In this document: positions 26,058 through 35,617 of the stretch, piece after piece
How positions within the stretch are numbered: the first letter of the stretch is position 1
Layout of the letters: each line of letters starts with the position of its first letter
Assembly: GCA_052066835.1 (NCBI GenBank)
Contig: JBQHRJ010000019.1
Direction: 5' to 3' (one strand)
DNA: 57,999 bases
Source of the DNA: UBA2821 sp902763335
Lineage (GTDB): Bacteria > Bacillota > Clostridia > Lachnospirales > Lachnospiraceae
Notes under the pieces: generated by a model
What the model saw: only the letters and a program-made list of their open reading frames with translations
What the model was told of the DNA's origin: nothing
Database searches by the model: none
Position numbers and translations under genes: made by a program

Positions 26058-26091
26058 TAGAAACGGAAATAACGACAGACTAGACTTTTAG

Positions 26092-26120
26092 AAAGGCAGG
26101 GTTTTATGTACCCTGCCTTT
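26092..26120. terminator. Bidirectional terminator
   Basis: Perfect inverted repeat AAAGGCAGGGT / ACCCTGCCTTT with a 7-nt loop between two convergent genes; A/T runs on both sides let it act on both strands. Confidence 0.85.
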
Positions 26121-26125
26121 TGGCA

Positions 26126-27580
26126 TTAGAACAGATATCTTGTCCATAAAAGGAAACTTCTTATCAGTTTCATTCTCGTTTTTCGTTTTGGTGTGAGCTT
26201 AACCGGGGAAACATTATATGGATTAGAGTAGCTTCCGTCGGCATTTGCCAATCTGGCGGAGTGCTCATAGGAATCCATGGCAGCTTCAAGCATCTGATTG
26301 ATTTCACGGCTGTCTATAACGAGCATAAGTTCAGTATCAAGATACGCACTTCTCATATCTATATTGAAAGAGCCGACAATGGAAATGTCATCATCTATTA
26401 ATATGGACTTTCCGTGATATGAGTAGCCGCCTTCATATTCCCATATTTTAAGTCCTGTATTTAATATCTTCTGTTTATTTACAGAGTAGTCTGCTGAGCC
26501 GAATGGATTCCCGTTATTTCCAACGGAATTGGTCATCAGTGAAACATCATCCACGGAATCACATACGCTTTTTAAACCATCATACATATAGTCGTTGCAA
26601 ATGATATATGGCGTGTGTATTTTCACGCGGGAGTCGGCCTGCTTCATCAATTTTACAAGCTGATACCAGACTATCGGCTTTTTGGCTGAATATTCAATAG
26701 GATTATTAAGCAGGGCAATATTATTAACTTCCGCAGTACCGGAAGTGTAATCGGTATCACCGAGATAATCTTTGTTATCATCATAATATTTATCGTAAAT
26801 AAGTTTTAAATTCTTTCTTGCAGATTTTACATCCTTATCTCCGGATATTTGTTTGCTTTTGATAAAGGGTTTGGTTTCTTCATAGTTCCATATACTATCA
26901 TAATATTCAAGCAGATCATTTACGGAGCTGTTTTTATCAGGAGACTTACAGTATACAAGTACATCACGGTCGTAGTTTTTGTGTCCGGGGTAATCACCGA
27001 GAAAATAGTTAAATGTATTTCTGCCGCCTATTATATAGATGCTTCTGTCGGCAATAACATATTTATCGTGGAGTCTTCCCATGGATTTCCATGCGAGCAG
27101 TGGATTTACTTTGTTGTATATCTTCACATTTACATTATCTGAGGATGCAAGGGCTTCAAAATAAGGATTTCCTCTCATTCTTGTGAAACCGGATACTCCA
27201 TCGACTACAACATTTACAGTAACACCTCTGTCTGCTGCATCAATAAGTGCTCCAAGCATAACTTTTCCGCTGTCGTCTGCCCTGAAATCAAAAGTAGACA
27301 AAATAAGCTCACTTTTAGCCTGACTTATCATTCGTACACGTTCTTTAAGAGCCATATCATTTTCTTCTATAATAGTTGCCCGCTCAGGCTGGGTTTTGGT
27401 TTTCCAGATATCTGTGGTATCCAGAGCTTTTTTATCCGCAGCAGTGAGTTTTGGCTGCTTTTTGTATGCAATGAGAGCTGTGGAAACGATTCCTATAGCC
27501 AGCAGAAGAATAATCAGCGGTATGGCTATGATTATGTGTTTCACACGCTTTTTAACAGGTATATTTTTAAATATTTTCAT
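26126..27580 (-). CDS. Membrane-anchored phospholipase D family protein (cardiolipin-synthase-like)
   Basis: 484 aa. One membrane segment near the N-terminus (residues about 14-36). Two HKD motifs: RLHDKYVIADRSIYIIGGRN in the first half and YHGKSILIDDDISIVGSFN in the second, both with His, Lys and Asp in place. Such proteins transfer phosphatidyl groups, for example to make cardiolipin. Only one N-terminal anchor is seen, unlike the two of typical Cls, so another phosphodiesterase substrate is possible. The promoter region is shared with divergent DUF4230 genes. Confidence 0.8.
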   Translation of the reverse strand: MKIFKNIPVKKRVKHIIIAIPLIILLLAIGIVSTALIAYKKQPKLTAADKKALDTTDIWKTKTQPERATIIEENDMALKERVRMISQAKSELILSTFDFRADDSGKVMLGALIDAADRGVTVNVVVDGVSGFTRMRGNPYFEALASSDNVNVKIYNKVNPLLAWKSMGRLHDKYVIADRSIYIIGGRNTFNYFLGDYPGHKNYDRDVLVYCKSPDKNSSVNDLLEYYDSIWNYEETKPFIKSKQISGDKDVKSARKNLKLIYDKYYDDNKDYLGDTDYTSGTAEVNNIALLNNPIEYSAKKPIVWYQLVKLMKQADSRVKIHTPYIICNDYMYDGLKSVCDSVDDVSLMTNSVGNNGNPFGSADYSVNKQKILNTGLKIWEYEGGYSYHGKSILIDDDISIVGSFNIDMRSAYLDTELMLVIDSREINQMLEAAMDSYEHSARLANADGSYSNPYNVSPVKLTPKRKTRMKLIRSFLLWTRYLF

Positions 27581-27805
27581 ATATGTTCCTTTCGGGTATG
27601 GTTTATATATGGACGTTGTAATTAACTGCTATTATATATAGAATGGCAGGAAAAATCAAATATTGAATGTAAGATGATTGCGGAGGAAAATAGTGCTAAA
27701 CATCAGCCGGATACAATATGTGGAACAGTGTAGAAACCTATATACATATTTCAAGAGATGGTTTATAATTAAGAAGATTTAGTACATTTTTAAGGAGATA
27801 AAGGG

Positions 27806-28360
27806 ATGAAAAAGTTGATAAAATTTTTACTGCCTGTGGTACTTGTTGGTATAGTCGGATGCATTATATACTTTAAATGTGATTTTTTTTCACAAAAGGG
27901 TAAAGCTAAGACTCAAGTTATAACGTCATCAACTCTTGTTAAAGCAATAGATGTGGCAGAGTTGTCGACTGCAAAATTTACATATAATGGAATAGCACAG
28001 GTACATGAAGATGATGATAATTCAAAGTGTTCTGTTCGCTATAGTGCAACAGTAAAAGCAGGCATTGATATGAGTAAAGTGAATTTTGAAATTGATAATG
28101 ATAATAAAACTATAAAGCCGATACTCCCGGAACTGAGTATTACTTCAAATACAGTCGATGAAAAATCGCTGTCATTTATTCCTGAAGATGCGGAAGTTAA
28201 TTTAAAGGATGCAATTATAGAATGTGAAAAAGACGCAGAGTCAGAGGCGGAAAAATCTGAAGACCTTGTAGAATCAGCAAAGGAAAATCTACAATCTATT
28301 ATAGAGGCATTATTGCTGCCGGTGGTTTCGCCACAGGGATATAAGATTGTGTGGGAATAA
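27806..28360 (+). CDS. DUF4230 protein, first copy
   Basis: 184 aa with AAGGAGATAAAG before the start. N-terminal membrane anchor (LIKFLLPVVLVGIVGCIIYF). The extracytoplasmic part contains VKAIDVAELSTAKFTYNGIAQ and YSATVKAGIDMSKVNFEIDN, the DUF4230 pattern, and ends with an acidic helix plus SPQGYKIVWE. It forms a pair with the next gene. Function of the family is unknown. Confidence 0.75.
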   Translation: MKKLIKFLLPVVLVGIVGCIIYFKCDFFSQKGKAKTQVITSSTLVKAIDVAELSTAKFTYNGIAQVHEDDDNSKCSVRYSATVKAGIDMSKVNFEIDNDNKTIKPILPELSITSNTVDEKSLSFIPEDAEVNLKDAIIECEKDAESEAEKSEDLVESAKENLQSIIEALLLPVVSPQGYKIVWE

Positions 28361-28380
28361 GAAGAGGAGCATAAGATAAA

Positions 28381-28986
28381 ATGAAGAAAAAATTTTTAAT
28401 TGTAATAGTATTACTGTTAGTGTGTGTGGGTGCCGGGGTATATTTTTTTAATAACCGAGTAGAAAAGAAAACTGAAAAAGCAGAATTTCCGGTAGTAAAT
28501 GAAATATGTGAACTTGCGACATTAAGGTGCTATTATCATGATGTTGCCGAGTATGAGAAACAGCCTAATGGATTTTTTTCAGAATTGTTTAAATATGGAT
28601 ATAAAAAATTCTGGATAGAGTATAGTGGAATAGTAGATGTAGGTATAGATGCAGGACAGGTTCAGGTGAATACACCGGACAAAAATGGAGTGGTTAAAGT
28701 ATATGTACCGGAAGCAAAGATATTAAATATAAAGGCAGATCCGGAGTCTATGAGCGAGCCGGTTGCGGATACGGGAATATTCACATCCATTACAACAGCA
28801 GAAAAAGCGGAGGCATTTTCTCAGGCACAGATAACAATGAAGAGCAATGCGGAGAGTGACAGTAATATACTTGCACAGGCACATGATAATGCAAAGGAAC
28901 TGTTAAAGCAATACATTATCAGAGTTGGAAAACAGACCGGTAATAATTATACGGTTGAGTGGCTGGATGAACCAGTGGAGGATTAA
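28381..28986 (+). CDS. DUF4230 protein, second copy
   Basis: 201 aa. Same plan as the preceding gene, 20 nt downstream: N-terminal anchor (FLIVIVLLLVCVGAGVYFF), then ICELATLRCYYHDVAEYEKQ and IEYSGIVDVGIDAGQVQV, ending NNYTVEWLDEPVED. The two proteins are divergent paralogues, which suggests a heteromeric surface complex. Function unknown. Confidence 0.75.
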   Translation: MKKKFLIVIVLLLVCVGAGVYFFNNRVEKKTEKAEFPVVNEICELATLRCYYHDVAEYEKQPNGFFSELFKYGYKKFWIEYSGIVDVGIDAGQVQVNTPDKNGVVKVYVPEAKILNIKADPESMSEPVADTGIFTSITTAEKAEAFSQAQITMKSNAESDSNILAQAHDNAKELLKQYIIRVGKQTGNNYTVEWLDEPVED

Positions 28987-29012
28987 GGGAAATAGATTAA
29001 GGAGGAAGAAAA

Positions 29013-29756
29013 ATGAGTGATGTAATTAATTTGGAGCCAACAGACACATATAACTGGATTTAACGTTACAGTGAAAATAATGTTTTAACTGAAGAAAGTG
29101 ATAAACATGTATTCAACAGGTATTTCTTTGTTGATTATGAAAATGTAAATAAAGATGGTCTGAATGGAATAACAAAACTTTCAAAAGAAGATTGTGTGAA
29201 AATTTATTATAGTAACTCGGCTGAAACTCTTACATTTGGTCTACACAGACGTATAAATGTTTCACAGGCTTTTTTTGAATATATAAAAGTGCAGGTGCCA
29301 ATAAAAAATGCGGTTGACTGTCAAATTTTATTTGATATAAGAGATTTGGCAAAGATTAATAAAGAAGCCCAATATTACATTATTTCGAAGGATAAAGATT
29401 TTGATAAGGCGATAGAAGAATTTAAAGCTCATAATATCAATGTGAAAAAAATTATAGAAGTATGTAATATAAGTAATGCAGAAGGAAAAAAACAAGTGAA
29501 AACTCCTGTTAATGAAAATGAAGAAGATATAGCTGCTTTAAAGAGAGAGGCACAGGTAAGGTCGTTTTTTGGGAGTAATTTTAAGGAAAAAGAATATACA
29601 GAACATAAAGAAGAAATTATCATGATTATATTGAATGCTAAAAGTAAACAAGAGATTAATAATAATTTAATGAGTATATATAAAAGCGAGACTGTTAGCA
29701 AAATATACAAGCAATTAAAACCATTAATCAAAGAATTGCCGGGAAGGGAGAAATAA
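29013..29756 (+). pseudogene. PIN/NYN-domain nuclease-like gene with early in-frame stop
   Basis: A strong AAGGAGGAAG site precedes ATG 29013 (MSDVINLEPTDTYNWI). TAA at 29061-29063 ends this after 16 codons. The same frame then runs open to 29756. It reads NRYFFVDYENVNKDGLNGI, then ADC-like VDCQILFDIRDLA and YYIISKDKDFDKAI. These are PIN/NYN RNase features with conserved acidic residues (D in FVDYEN, D in VDCQ, D in SKDKDF). The break is a single stop in the N-terminal extension. Restart from an internal codon might still give a nuclease core, but no ribosome site is visible. Confidence 0.65.
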
Positions 29757-29758
29757 CA

Positions 29759-30466
29759 ATGTTAAAAATAGAAAATCTGAGTAAAAAATATGGTGACAAG
29801 GTAGCAGTAGATAATTTATCACTTCATATAAAACCGGGAGAAATATATGGATTTATCGGACATAATGGAGCAGGAAAAACTACTACACTTAAGTCGGTTG
29901 TTGGAATATTACAATTTGACAGTGGGGAGATATACATTGGGAATGAATCTGTAAAGTCAAATCCGATAGAATGTAAGAAGAAAATTGCATATATTCCGGA
30001 TAATCCGGATTTGTATGAATTTATGACAGGCATTAAATATCTGAATTTTATAGCAGATATATTTGGTGTCGAGGCAGATGAAAGGCAGAGCAGAATAAGA
30101 AAGTATGCGGATATGTTTGAGATTACAAAAGATTTGGCTCAGCCTATAGCTGCATATTCACATGGTATGAAGCAGAAACTTGCCATTATATCGGCATGGA
30201 TACATAATCCGCAGCTTATTATTATGGATGAGCCGTTTGTGGGACTTGATCCAAAAGCATCACATTTGTTGAAAAAAATGATGAGGGAAGCATGCGAAAA
30301 TGGCGGGGCAATATTTTTCTCAACTCATGTATTAGAGGTGGCAGAGAAATTATGTGATAAGGTGGCTATTATAAAAGGAGGTAAATTGATACGCTCCGGT
30401 ACGATGGAAGAAGTAAAGGGAGATGACAGTCTTGAAGAGGTATTTTTGGAATTGGAGGGAGAATAA
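29759..30466 (+). CDS. ABC transporter ATP-binding protein
   Basis: 235 aa. Walker A GHNGAGKTTT, Q-loop region near CKKKIAYIPDNPDLYE, signature YSHGMKQKL, Walker B LIIMDEP and switch His in FFSTHVLEVAEKLCD. It pairs with the membrane protein that starts 2 nt after its stop. An ABC-2-type exporter of this layout often handles peptides, drugs or sodium; substrate not inferable. It begins 2 nt after the PIN gene. Confidence 0.9.
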   Translation: MLKIENLSKKYGDKVAVDNLSLHIKPGEIYGFIGHNGAGKTTTLKSVVGILQFDSGEIYIGNESVKSNPIECKKKIAYIPDNPDLYEFMTGIKYLNFIADIFGVEADERQSRIRKYADMFEITKDLAQPIAAYSHGMKQKLAIISAWIHNPQLIIMDEPFVGLDPKASHLLKKMMREACENGGAIFFSTHVLEVAEKLCDKVAIIKGGKLIRSGTMEEVKGDDSLEEVFLELEGE

Positions 30467-30468
30467 TA

Positions 30469-32073
30469 ATGTTTAAAATACTTTTGAAGAAACAGATGAC
30501 GGAGATTTTCCGTGGATATTTTTATGATTCCAAAAAGAATAAAAAAAGGTCAACAACTTCTACTATCATGTTTATATTTTTATACGCATTTATTATGATT
30601 GGAGTTTTAGGTGGAATGTTTACACAATTGGCATTAAGCCTTTGCAAACCGTTCGCCGCTGCCGGTATGAGCTGGTTGTATTTTCTGATTATAAGTATGA
30701 TTGCGGTAGCACTTGGGGCATTCGGAAGTGTATTTAATACATTTACGGGATTGTATATGTCAAAGGATAATGATCTTCTTTTGTCACTTCCGATTCCGGT
30801 AAAGAGTATACTTGCAGCAAGACTGGCAGGCGTGTATCTGATAGGACTTATGTACTCAGTAGTAGTTACGGTTCCGGCTGCGATAGTATATTGGATAAAG
30901 GTGCCGGTGACGGCGGCAGGAATTGTCGGTCCGATATTCTTTGTAATACTGATATCGGGAATTGTACTTATATTATCCTGTCTGCTGGGATGGTGTGTTG
31001 CAAAAATCAGTACGAAACTTAAGAACAGAAGTTTTATAACCATAATTGTTTCTCTGTTGTTTATAGCTGCGTATTATTTTGTGTATTATAAGGCACAGGG
31101 AGTTATTAATGCTCTGATAATGAACGCGGCGGTTTATGGACGTAAGGTTAAAGATTCAATGTATATGGTATATATGTTTGGAAGAGCATGTGAAGGTGAT
31201 ATTACAGGCGTCGTTTTATATACTGTTATAATAGGTGCTTTGTGTGCTGCTACATTTTATGTTTTATCACGAAGTTTTGCAAGTATAGCTACATCCACAG
31301 GTAATGTCTCAAAAAGAAAATATACAGAGAAAAAGACGGACAGAAAAAGTATATCAGGAGCATTATTATCAAAAGAATTCGGACGTTTTACGTCAAGTGC
31401 AAATTATGTTCTGAATAGTGGAATGGGTTCATTTTTTCTGATAATATTTGGGGGATTTATGGTTATCAGGGGAAATGAAATAATGAAGTTTGCAAATCAG
31501 TTTTTTGTGAGTGGAAAAGATGCAGGTATTCTTATTATTATTGCAACAGCTGCAATATGTGCCGTTGCAGCAATGAATGATATGGTGGTTCCATCTGTAT
31601 CACTTGAAGGAAAAAATATATGGATAGCACAATCGTTGCCGATTCATCCGTGGAAAATATTAAGAGCAAAAATCATGGTACAGATTCTGATGACAGCCAT
31701 ACCGGCTATTATATGCGATATTTGCATGATTGTGGTTTTGGAATGCAGTGTGGCTGATATAGTATTAATCATAATTACAACATTAGCGTTTGTTGTCATG
31801 ATGGCATTTGCAGGAATGTTTCTGGGAATAAAAATGCCAAACCTTACATGGACAAATGAACTTGCACCTATTAAACAGAGTCTGGGAGTTATGATTGCAA
31901 TGTTTGGCGGGGCAGCTGTTGCAGTTGGAATGGGTGCACTGTTTTGGTGGAAGGCATGGAAAATGGGCGCAGAATTATATATGTTATTATCAATATGTGT
32001 TTACATATGTATTTCCGCAGTCATTTATGTATGGCTAAAGAAGAGGGGAAGTAATATATTTGCAGAGTTATAA
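30469..32073 (+). CDS. ABC-2-type exporter membrane protein
   Basis: 534 aa with about 12 hydrophobic segments in two halves (first around 40-240, second around 310-530). Contains DNDLLLSLPIPVKSILAARL and IWIAQSLPIHPWKILRAKI, the repeated cytoplasmic loop pattern of this permease family (large two-half ABC exporters of Clostridia). Coupled to its ATPase. Confidence 0.85.
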   Translation: MFKILLKKQMTEIFRGYFYDSKKNKKRSTTSTIMFIFLYAFIMIGVLGGMFTQLALSLCKPFAAAGMSWLYFLIISMIAVALGAFGSVFNTFTGLYMSKDNDLLLSLPIPVKSILAARLAGVYLIGLMYSVVVTVPAAIVYWIKVPVTAAGIVGPIFFVILISGIVLILSCLLGWCVAKISTKLKNRSFITIIVSLLFIAAYYFVYYKAQGVINALIMNAAVYGRKVKDSMYMVYMFGRACEGDITGVVLYTVIIGALCAATFYVLSRSFASIATSTGNVSKRKYTEKKTDRKSISGALLSKEFGRFTSSANYVLNSGMGSFFLIIFGGFMVIRGNEIMKFANQFFVSGKDAGILIIIATAAICAVAAMNDMVVPSVSLEGKNIWIAQSLPIHPWKILRAKIMVQILMTAIPAIICDICMIVVLECSVADIVLIIITTLAFVVMMAFAGMFLGIKMPNLTWTNELAPIKQSLGVMIAMFGGAAVAVGMGALFWWKAWKMGAELYMLLSICVYICISAVIYVWLKKRGSNIFAEL

Positions 32074-32198
32074 AAATATCAGAATTTAAAATTCAATCTT
32101 CACATATCGGCTGTTTTGTAGTAATATAGTTAAGATTAGAGTGACAAATGTCAGTCGGAATGAACGACTTAAGAAAATTAACTGAATGGAGGACATTT

Positions 32199-33485
32199 AT
32201 GAAACCGTTAAAAGAAATGACAAAAGAAGAACTGTTAGAGTTAAAAGAAACTTTATCTGCTGAGTACAAAGATGCACAGGGAAAAGGGTTAAATCTTAAT
32301 ATGGCAAGAGGAAAGCCGGGAGTATCACAGTTAGAGCTCTCTCTGCCGATGCTTGATGTAATTAACAGTAAATCTGACATGAAGACTGTTTTGGGAAATG
32401 ATACCAGAAATTATGGTGATTTGGATGGTATTGGTGAATGCCGTAAGTTAATGGCGGAAATGATGTCCGTTCAGAAGGATAATGTAGTGGTATGTGGTAA
32501 TTCCAGCCTGAATATCATGTATGATACTGTTTCACGTTCCATGACACATGGCGTAAATGGTTCAACACCATGGTGCAAGCTTGATAAGATAAAATTTCTC
32601 TGTCCTGTTCCGGGATATGACAGACATTTTGCTATTACGGAGCACTTTGGATTTGAGATGATAAATATACCGCTTGGAACAGACGGACCGGATATGGATA
32701 TGGTAGAAAAGTATGTTAATAATGATCCGGCAGTAAAAGGAATCTGGTGTGTTCCGAAGTATTCAAATCCAACAGGTATCTCATATTCAGATGAAGTGGT
32801 TAAGAGATTTGCAAATCTTAAACCGGCAGCAGAAGATTTCCGTATCTTCTGGGACAATGCATATTGTATCCATCATTTATATGATGATAAGCATGATGAG
32901 ATTCTGAATATTTTAGATGAATGTGAAAAAGCAGGAAATCCTGATATGGTATATATATTTGCATCAACATCAAAGATTAGTTTTCCGGGCTCAGGCGTAT
33001 CAGCCATTGCAACATCTTTGAAGAATATTGATTTTATCAAGAAACAGATGACAATTCAGACAATCGGTCATGATAAGATTAATCAGCTCCGTCATGTACG
33101 TTTCTTTAAAGACCGTGCAGGATTAGAGGCACATATGAAGAAACATGCAGAGCTTTTAAGACCAAAGTTTGAAGCTGTTTTAAATGTATTTAAGAATGAA
33201 TTAGAGGGATTGGAAATCGGAACATGGATTGAGCCGCGCGGAGGATATTTTATATCTTTCAATGCTATGGAAGGATGCGCAAAAGCAATAGTTGCAAAAT
33301 GTAAAGATGCAGGTGTTGTTATGACAGGTGCAGGTGCAACTTATCCATACGGAAAAGATCCTAAAGACAGTAATATAAGAATTGCTCCGTCATTCCCTAC
33401 ACCGGAAGAGATGAAGGCGGCAGCAGAGTTATTTGTACTGTGCGTGAAACTTGTAAGCGTGGAAAAATTACTTGAGAGCAAATAG
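32199..33485 (+). CDS. PLP-dependent class I/II aminotransferase
   Basis: About 428 aa from ATG 32199, behind AATGGAGG; an upstream in-frame ATG at 32148 lacks a good site. MARGKPGVSQLELSLPMLDV at the start, YGDLDGIGECRKLMAEM, VCGNSSLNIMYDTVS, WCVPKYSNPTGISY, FWDNAYCIHHLY and the PLP-lysine region FASTSKISFPGSGVS (Lys in STSK). This is the MocR-like/alanine-transaminase-type aminotransferase family common in Clostridia. Cytosolic amino-acid metabolism; substrate not clear. Confidence 0.85.
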   Translation: MKPLKEMTKEELLELKETLSAEYKDAQGKGLNLNMARGKPGVSQLELSLPMLDVINSKSDMKTVLGNDTRNYGDLDGIGECRKLMAEMMSVQKDNVVVCGNSSLNIMYDTVSRSMTHGVNGSTPWCKLDKIKFLCPVPGYDRHFAITEHFGFEMINIPLGTDGPDMDMVEKYVNNDPAVKGIWCVPKYSNPTGISYSDEVVKRFANLKPAAEDFRIFWDNAYCIHHLYDDKHDEILNILDECEKAGNPDMVYIFASTSKISFPGSGVSAIATSLKNIDFIKKQMTIQTIGHDKINQLRHVRFFKDRAGLEAHMKKHAELLRPKFEAVLNVFKNELEGLEIGTWIEPRGGYFISFNAMEGCAKAIVAKCKDAGVVMTGAGATYPYGKDPKDSNIRIAPSFPTPEEMKAAAELFVLCVKLVSVEKLLESK

Positions 33486-33517
33486 AAAAATTTATAAAAT
33501 ATAGAAAAGTTAAAGAG

Positions 33518-33548
33518 ATATCCCTGTCAGTGATGGGGATATTTTTTT
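33518..33548 (+). terminator. Terminator after the aminotransferase gene
   Basis: ATATCCC / GGGATAT stem with an 11-nt loop followed by a run of T. Confidence 0.7.
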
Positions 33549-33590
33549 AGTAAATGGAGACGCATAGCGTCTGCGGAATGGATGAGTGTT

Positions 33591-34148
33591 ATGAAAGTTA
33601 CGGTAATACGTTCTAACAGAAAAACAGTGTCAATTGAGATAAAACCTGATATGACAGTGACAGTCCGTGCACCGCGGAGTGTCAGTGAGAGGCAGCTTGA
33701 ACGCATTTTGCAGGAGAAGGATAACTGGATACAGAAGCATATTGAACAGATGAAGATGAAGAATGCCGGAGCCGGTGAGCAGGATATAAAACCTTTAATT
33801 GATGAGGATATACGGAGACTGGCAAATGATGCTAAAATGTATATACCTGAAAGAGTTGAATATTATGCCAGAATTATAGGTGTAAGCTATGGCAGAATTA
33901 CGATTCGTAATCAAAAAACGAGATGGGGAAGCTGCAGCAGTAAAGGTAATCTGAACTTTAATTGTCTGCTCATGCTTACTCCGCCGGAAGTGATTGATTA
34001 TGTGGTTGTTCACGAATTGTGTCATAGGAAAGAGATGAATCATTCAAAGAAGTTTTGGAATGAAGTTGAAAAAGTGATTCCCGATTATAAAAAGTATGTA
34101 TTATGGCTGAAAAATGAAGGAAGTCTGATTGCGAGGAGGCAAAGATAA
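33591..34148 (+). CDS. YgjP-like zinc metallopeptidase (SprT/DUF45 type)
   Basis: 185 aa from ATG 33591 (MKVTVIRSNRKT); the ATG at 33582 is 9 nt upstream in frame. GGATGAG precedes it. Contains TRWGSCSSKGNLNFNCLLM and the zinc motif VVVHELCHRKEMNHSKKFW (HExxH-like HELCH plus a third His). Typical of YgjP/DUF45 proteins, presumed metallopeptidases. Followed immediately by the deformylase-like gene. Confidence 0.85.
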   Translation: MKVTVIRSNRKTVSIEIKPDMTVTVRAPRSVSERQLERILQEKDNWIQKHIEQMKMKNAGAGEQDIKPLIDEDIRRLANDAKMYIPERVEYYARIIGVSYGRITIRNQKTRWGSCSSKGNLNFNCLLMLTPPEVIDYVVVHELCHRKEMNHSKKFWNEVEKVIPDYKKYVLWLKNEGSLIARRQR

Positions 34149-34150
34149 GT

Positions 34151-34561
34151 ATGGTAAAAAATATTGTAAAAGGCAAAAAAATTTTTTTAAAGAAAGTAAA
34201 GCCTGCCAAAGATACAGATAAACAGGTTGTAACAGATCTTATAGATACACTTAGGGCGAACCGTGAAATTTGCGTTGGAATGGCAGCAAATATGATAGGT
34301 GTTAATAAGTCGATTATTGTTGTGGCAGCAGGACCATTTCAGTTTGCGATGATTAATCCGGTTATAACTAAAAAGTCAGGAGAGTATCAGACAGAGGAAG
34401 GATGCCTGTCACTTGACGGGGTTAGAGCATGCACGAGGTATGAAGAAATAGAGGTTGATTATCTTGACAGTGATTTTAAGCCACAGCATGGAAAATATAG
34501 TGGATATACAGCGCAGATAATTCAGCATGAGATAGACCATTGTAATGGAGTGGTGATATGA
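34151..34561 (+). CDS. Peptide deformylase paralogue
   Basis: 136 aa. Deformylases remove the formyl group from nascent N-terminal Met. Motif 2 (EGCLSL) with its metal Cys and motif 3 (QHEIDHCNG) with HExxH are intact. Motif 1 reads GMAANMIG where the family has GxGLAAPQ, so the catalytic Gln is replaced by Met. The protein is shorter than typical Def (about 150-170 aa). It overlaps a run with the metallopeptidase gene (2-nt gap). It may be a secondary, altered-specificity or weak deformylase. Confidence 0.8.
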   Translation: MVKNIVKGKKIFLKKVKPAKDTDKQVVTDLIDTLRANREICVGMAANMIGVNKSIIVVAAGPFQFAMINPVITKKSGEYQTEEGCLSLDGVRACTRYEEIEVDYLDSDFKPQHGKYSGYTAQIIQHEIDHCNGVVI

Positions 34562-34907
34562 TACATTTCAGCTGGGTATTACCATATTGAAAATATTGGA
34601 AAATGAGAGTATTATAAACTATAAGTTAGATTGGACTATATTTCCAATGCAGTATTTGATGTAGAAAGAAGTGCTGTAAAAATGCAGGACTAAAAGTGGA
34701 AAAATATGAGATACGCAAGGGAATGAGATTGCATTGCGTTGTGAGAAAAGTTTGAAGAAACTTTCAGAAGGTGGAGATTATTGAGCCGTTTTCTGATTTA
34801 AAAAATGACGGATATAGCAGCAGACAGACTCTGAAATTTTAGAAGGTTATAGATTAAGCAAATCGTGAATCGCTATATTAGAATACAAACAGTGGGAGAA
34901 ATATAGA
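34562..34907. other. 346-nt region without an identifiable gene
   Basis: Short broken reading frames only, some with coding-like codon use (for example EIIEPFSDLKNDGYSSRQTLKF around 34772-34842). It is probably a decayed gene. No hairpin, RNA gene or promoter stands out. Confidence 0.4.
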
Positions 34908-35195
34908 ATGTCTGAAAAAAGTAAAAGTGTATACGAGGCCCTGATAGATAAAGGAATACAACAGGAGCTAAGTCACGAAATAGCATATAAATATATGAAC
35001 ACAGATTATACGGCAACAAGAATGTTGGGATATCTGTATGGGCACTCAGAAGTTACGCAGGAAATGGTAGTAGATGAGATGATAGCCATATTGGAGGATA
35101 GGGATAGATTTATAAAAAAACATGAGTCAGAAAGAGCAAATGCTGCAATAAGCAGGTTGTATAATGAGGGAATTTCTGAAAACGATGGTAAGTGA
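34908..35195 (+). CDS. Small hypothetical protein
   Basis: 95 aa, GGGAGAAAT upstream. Helical and charged throughout (SVYEALIDKGIQQELSHEIAY, then VTQEMVVDEMIAILEDRDRF). No known motif. It lies 19 nt before a broken acetyltransferase gene on the same strand and may have been its partner, as in toxin-antitoxin pairs of GNAT type; that is a guess. Confidence 0.5.
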   Translation: MSEKSKSVYEALIDKGIQQELSHEIAYKYMNTDYTATRMLGYLYGHSEVTQEMVVDEMIAILEDRDRFIKKHESERANAAISRLYNEGISENDGK

Positions 35196-35214
35196 TTTGT
35201 AAATGGAGGAAAAA

Positions 35215-35593
35215 ATGAGTAGAGAGAAGTATGCAACAGATGGAGAATATACATTATTTCCTATATCAGATGAGGATCGTGAAAATTATACAGAATTGCA
35301 TAGACAGCTAAATGGTGAGAAAACGCTTTTTTTGAATCCGATTTGTAAGGATTTCATCTAACAATCCACATAGCAAACATGTTTTTGAAAAAATGGGTGT
35401 AATTCCTATTCGGACTACAGATGGTTCATTTAAAACATTTATAAAAAATCATAAAGAAGTTTTTGGAGATATTGATGAACGTAATAATGTACAGGATATA
35501 TTGCGTAAGTATTTGGACGAGAGTAAAGAGTCTGAGGATGAAGAGGTTATATATGAATACAAACTGATTCCGGAAATATTCGTGACTTTTTAA
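35215..35593 (+). pseudogene. GNAT-type acetyltransferase remnant
   Basis: ATG 35215 has a GGAGG site and reads MSREKYATDGEYTLFPISDE to a stop at 35359. A different frame then gives ISSNNPHSKHVFEKMGVIPI and continues to 35593. The second phrase is the typical C-terminal GNAT motif (SxNNPxSxxVxEKxGF). The acetyl-CoA-binding middle is missing, so this is an internal deletion with frameshift. Confidence 0.65.
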
Positions 35594-35617
35594 TAATTAA
35601 AAAAGGGGTGAAAAAGT

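Noticed and set aside
30522..31043. 173-codon minus-strand open frame inside the ABC membrane-protein gene
   Set aside because: Antisense of a clear permease; composition typical of shadow frames.
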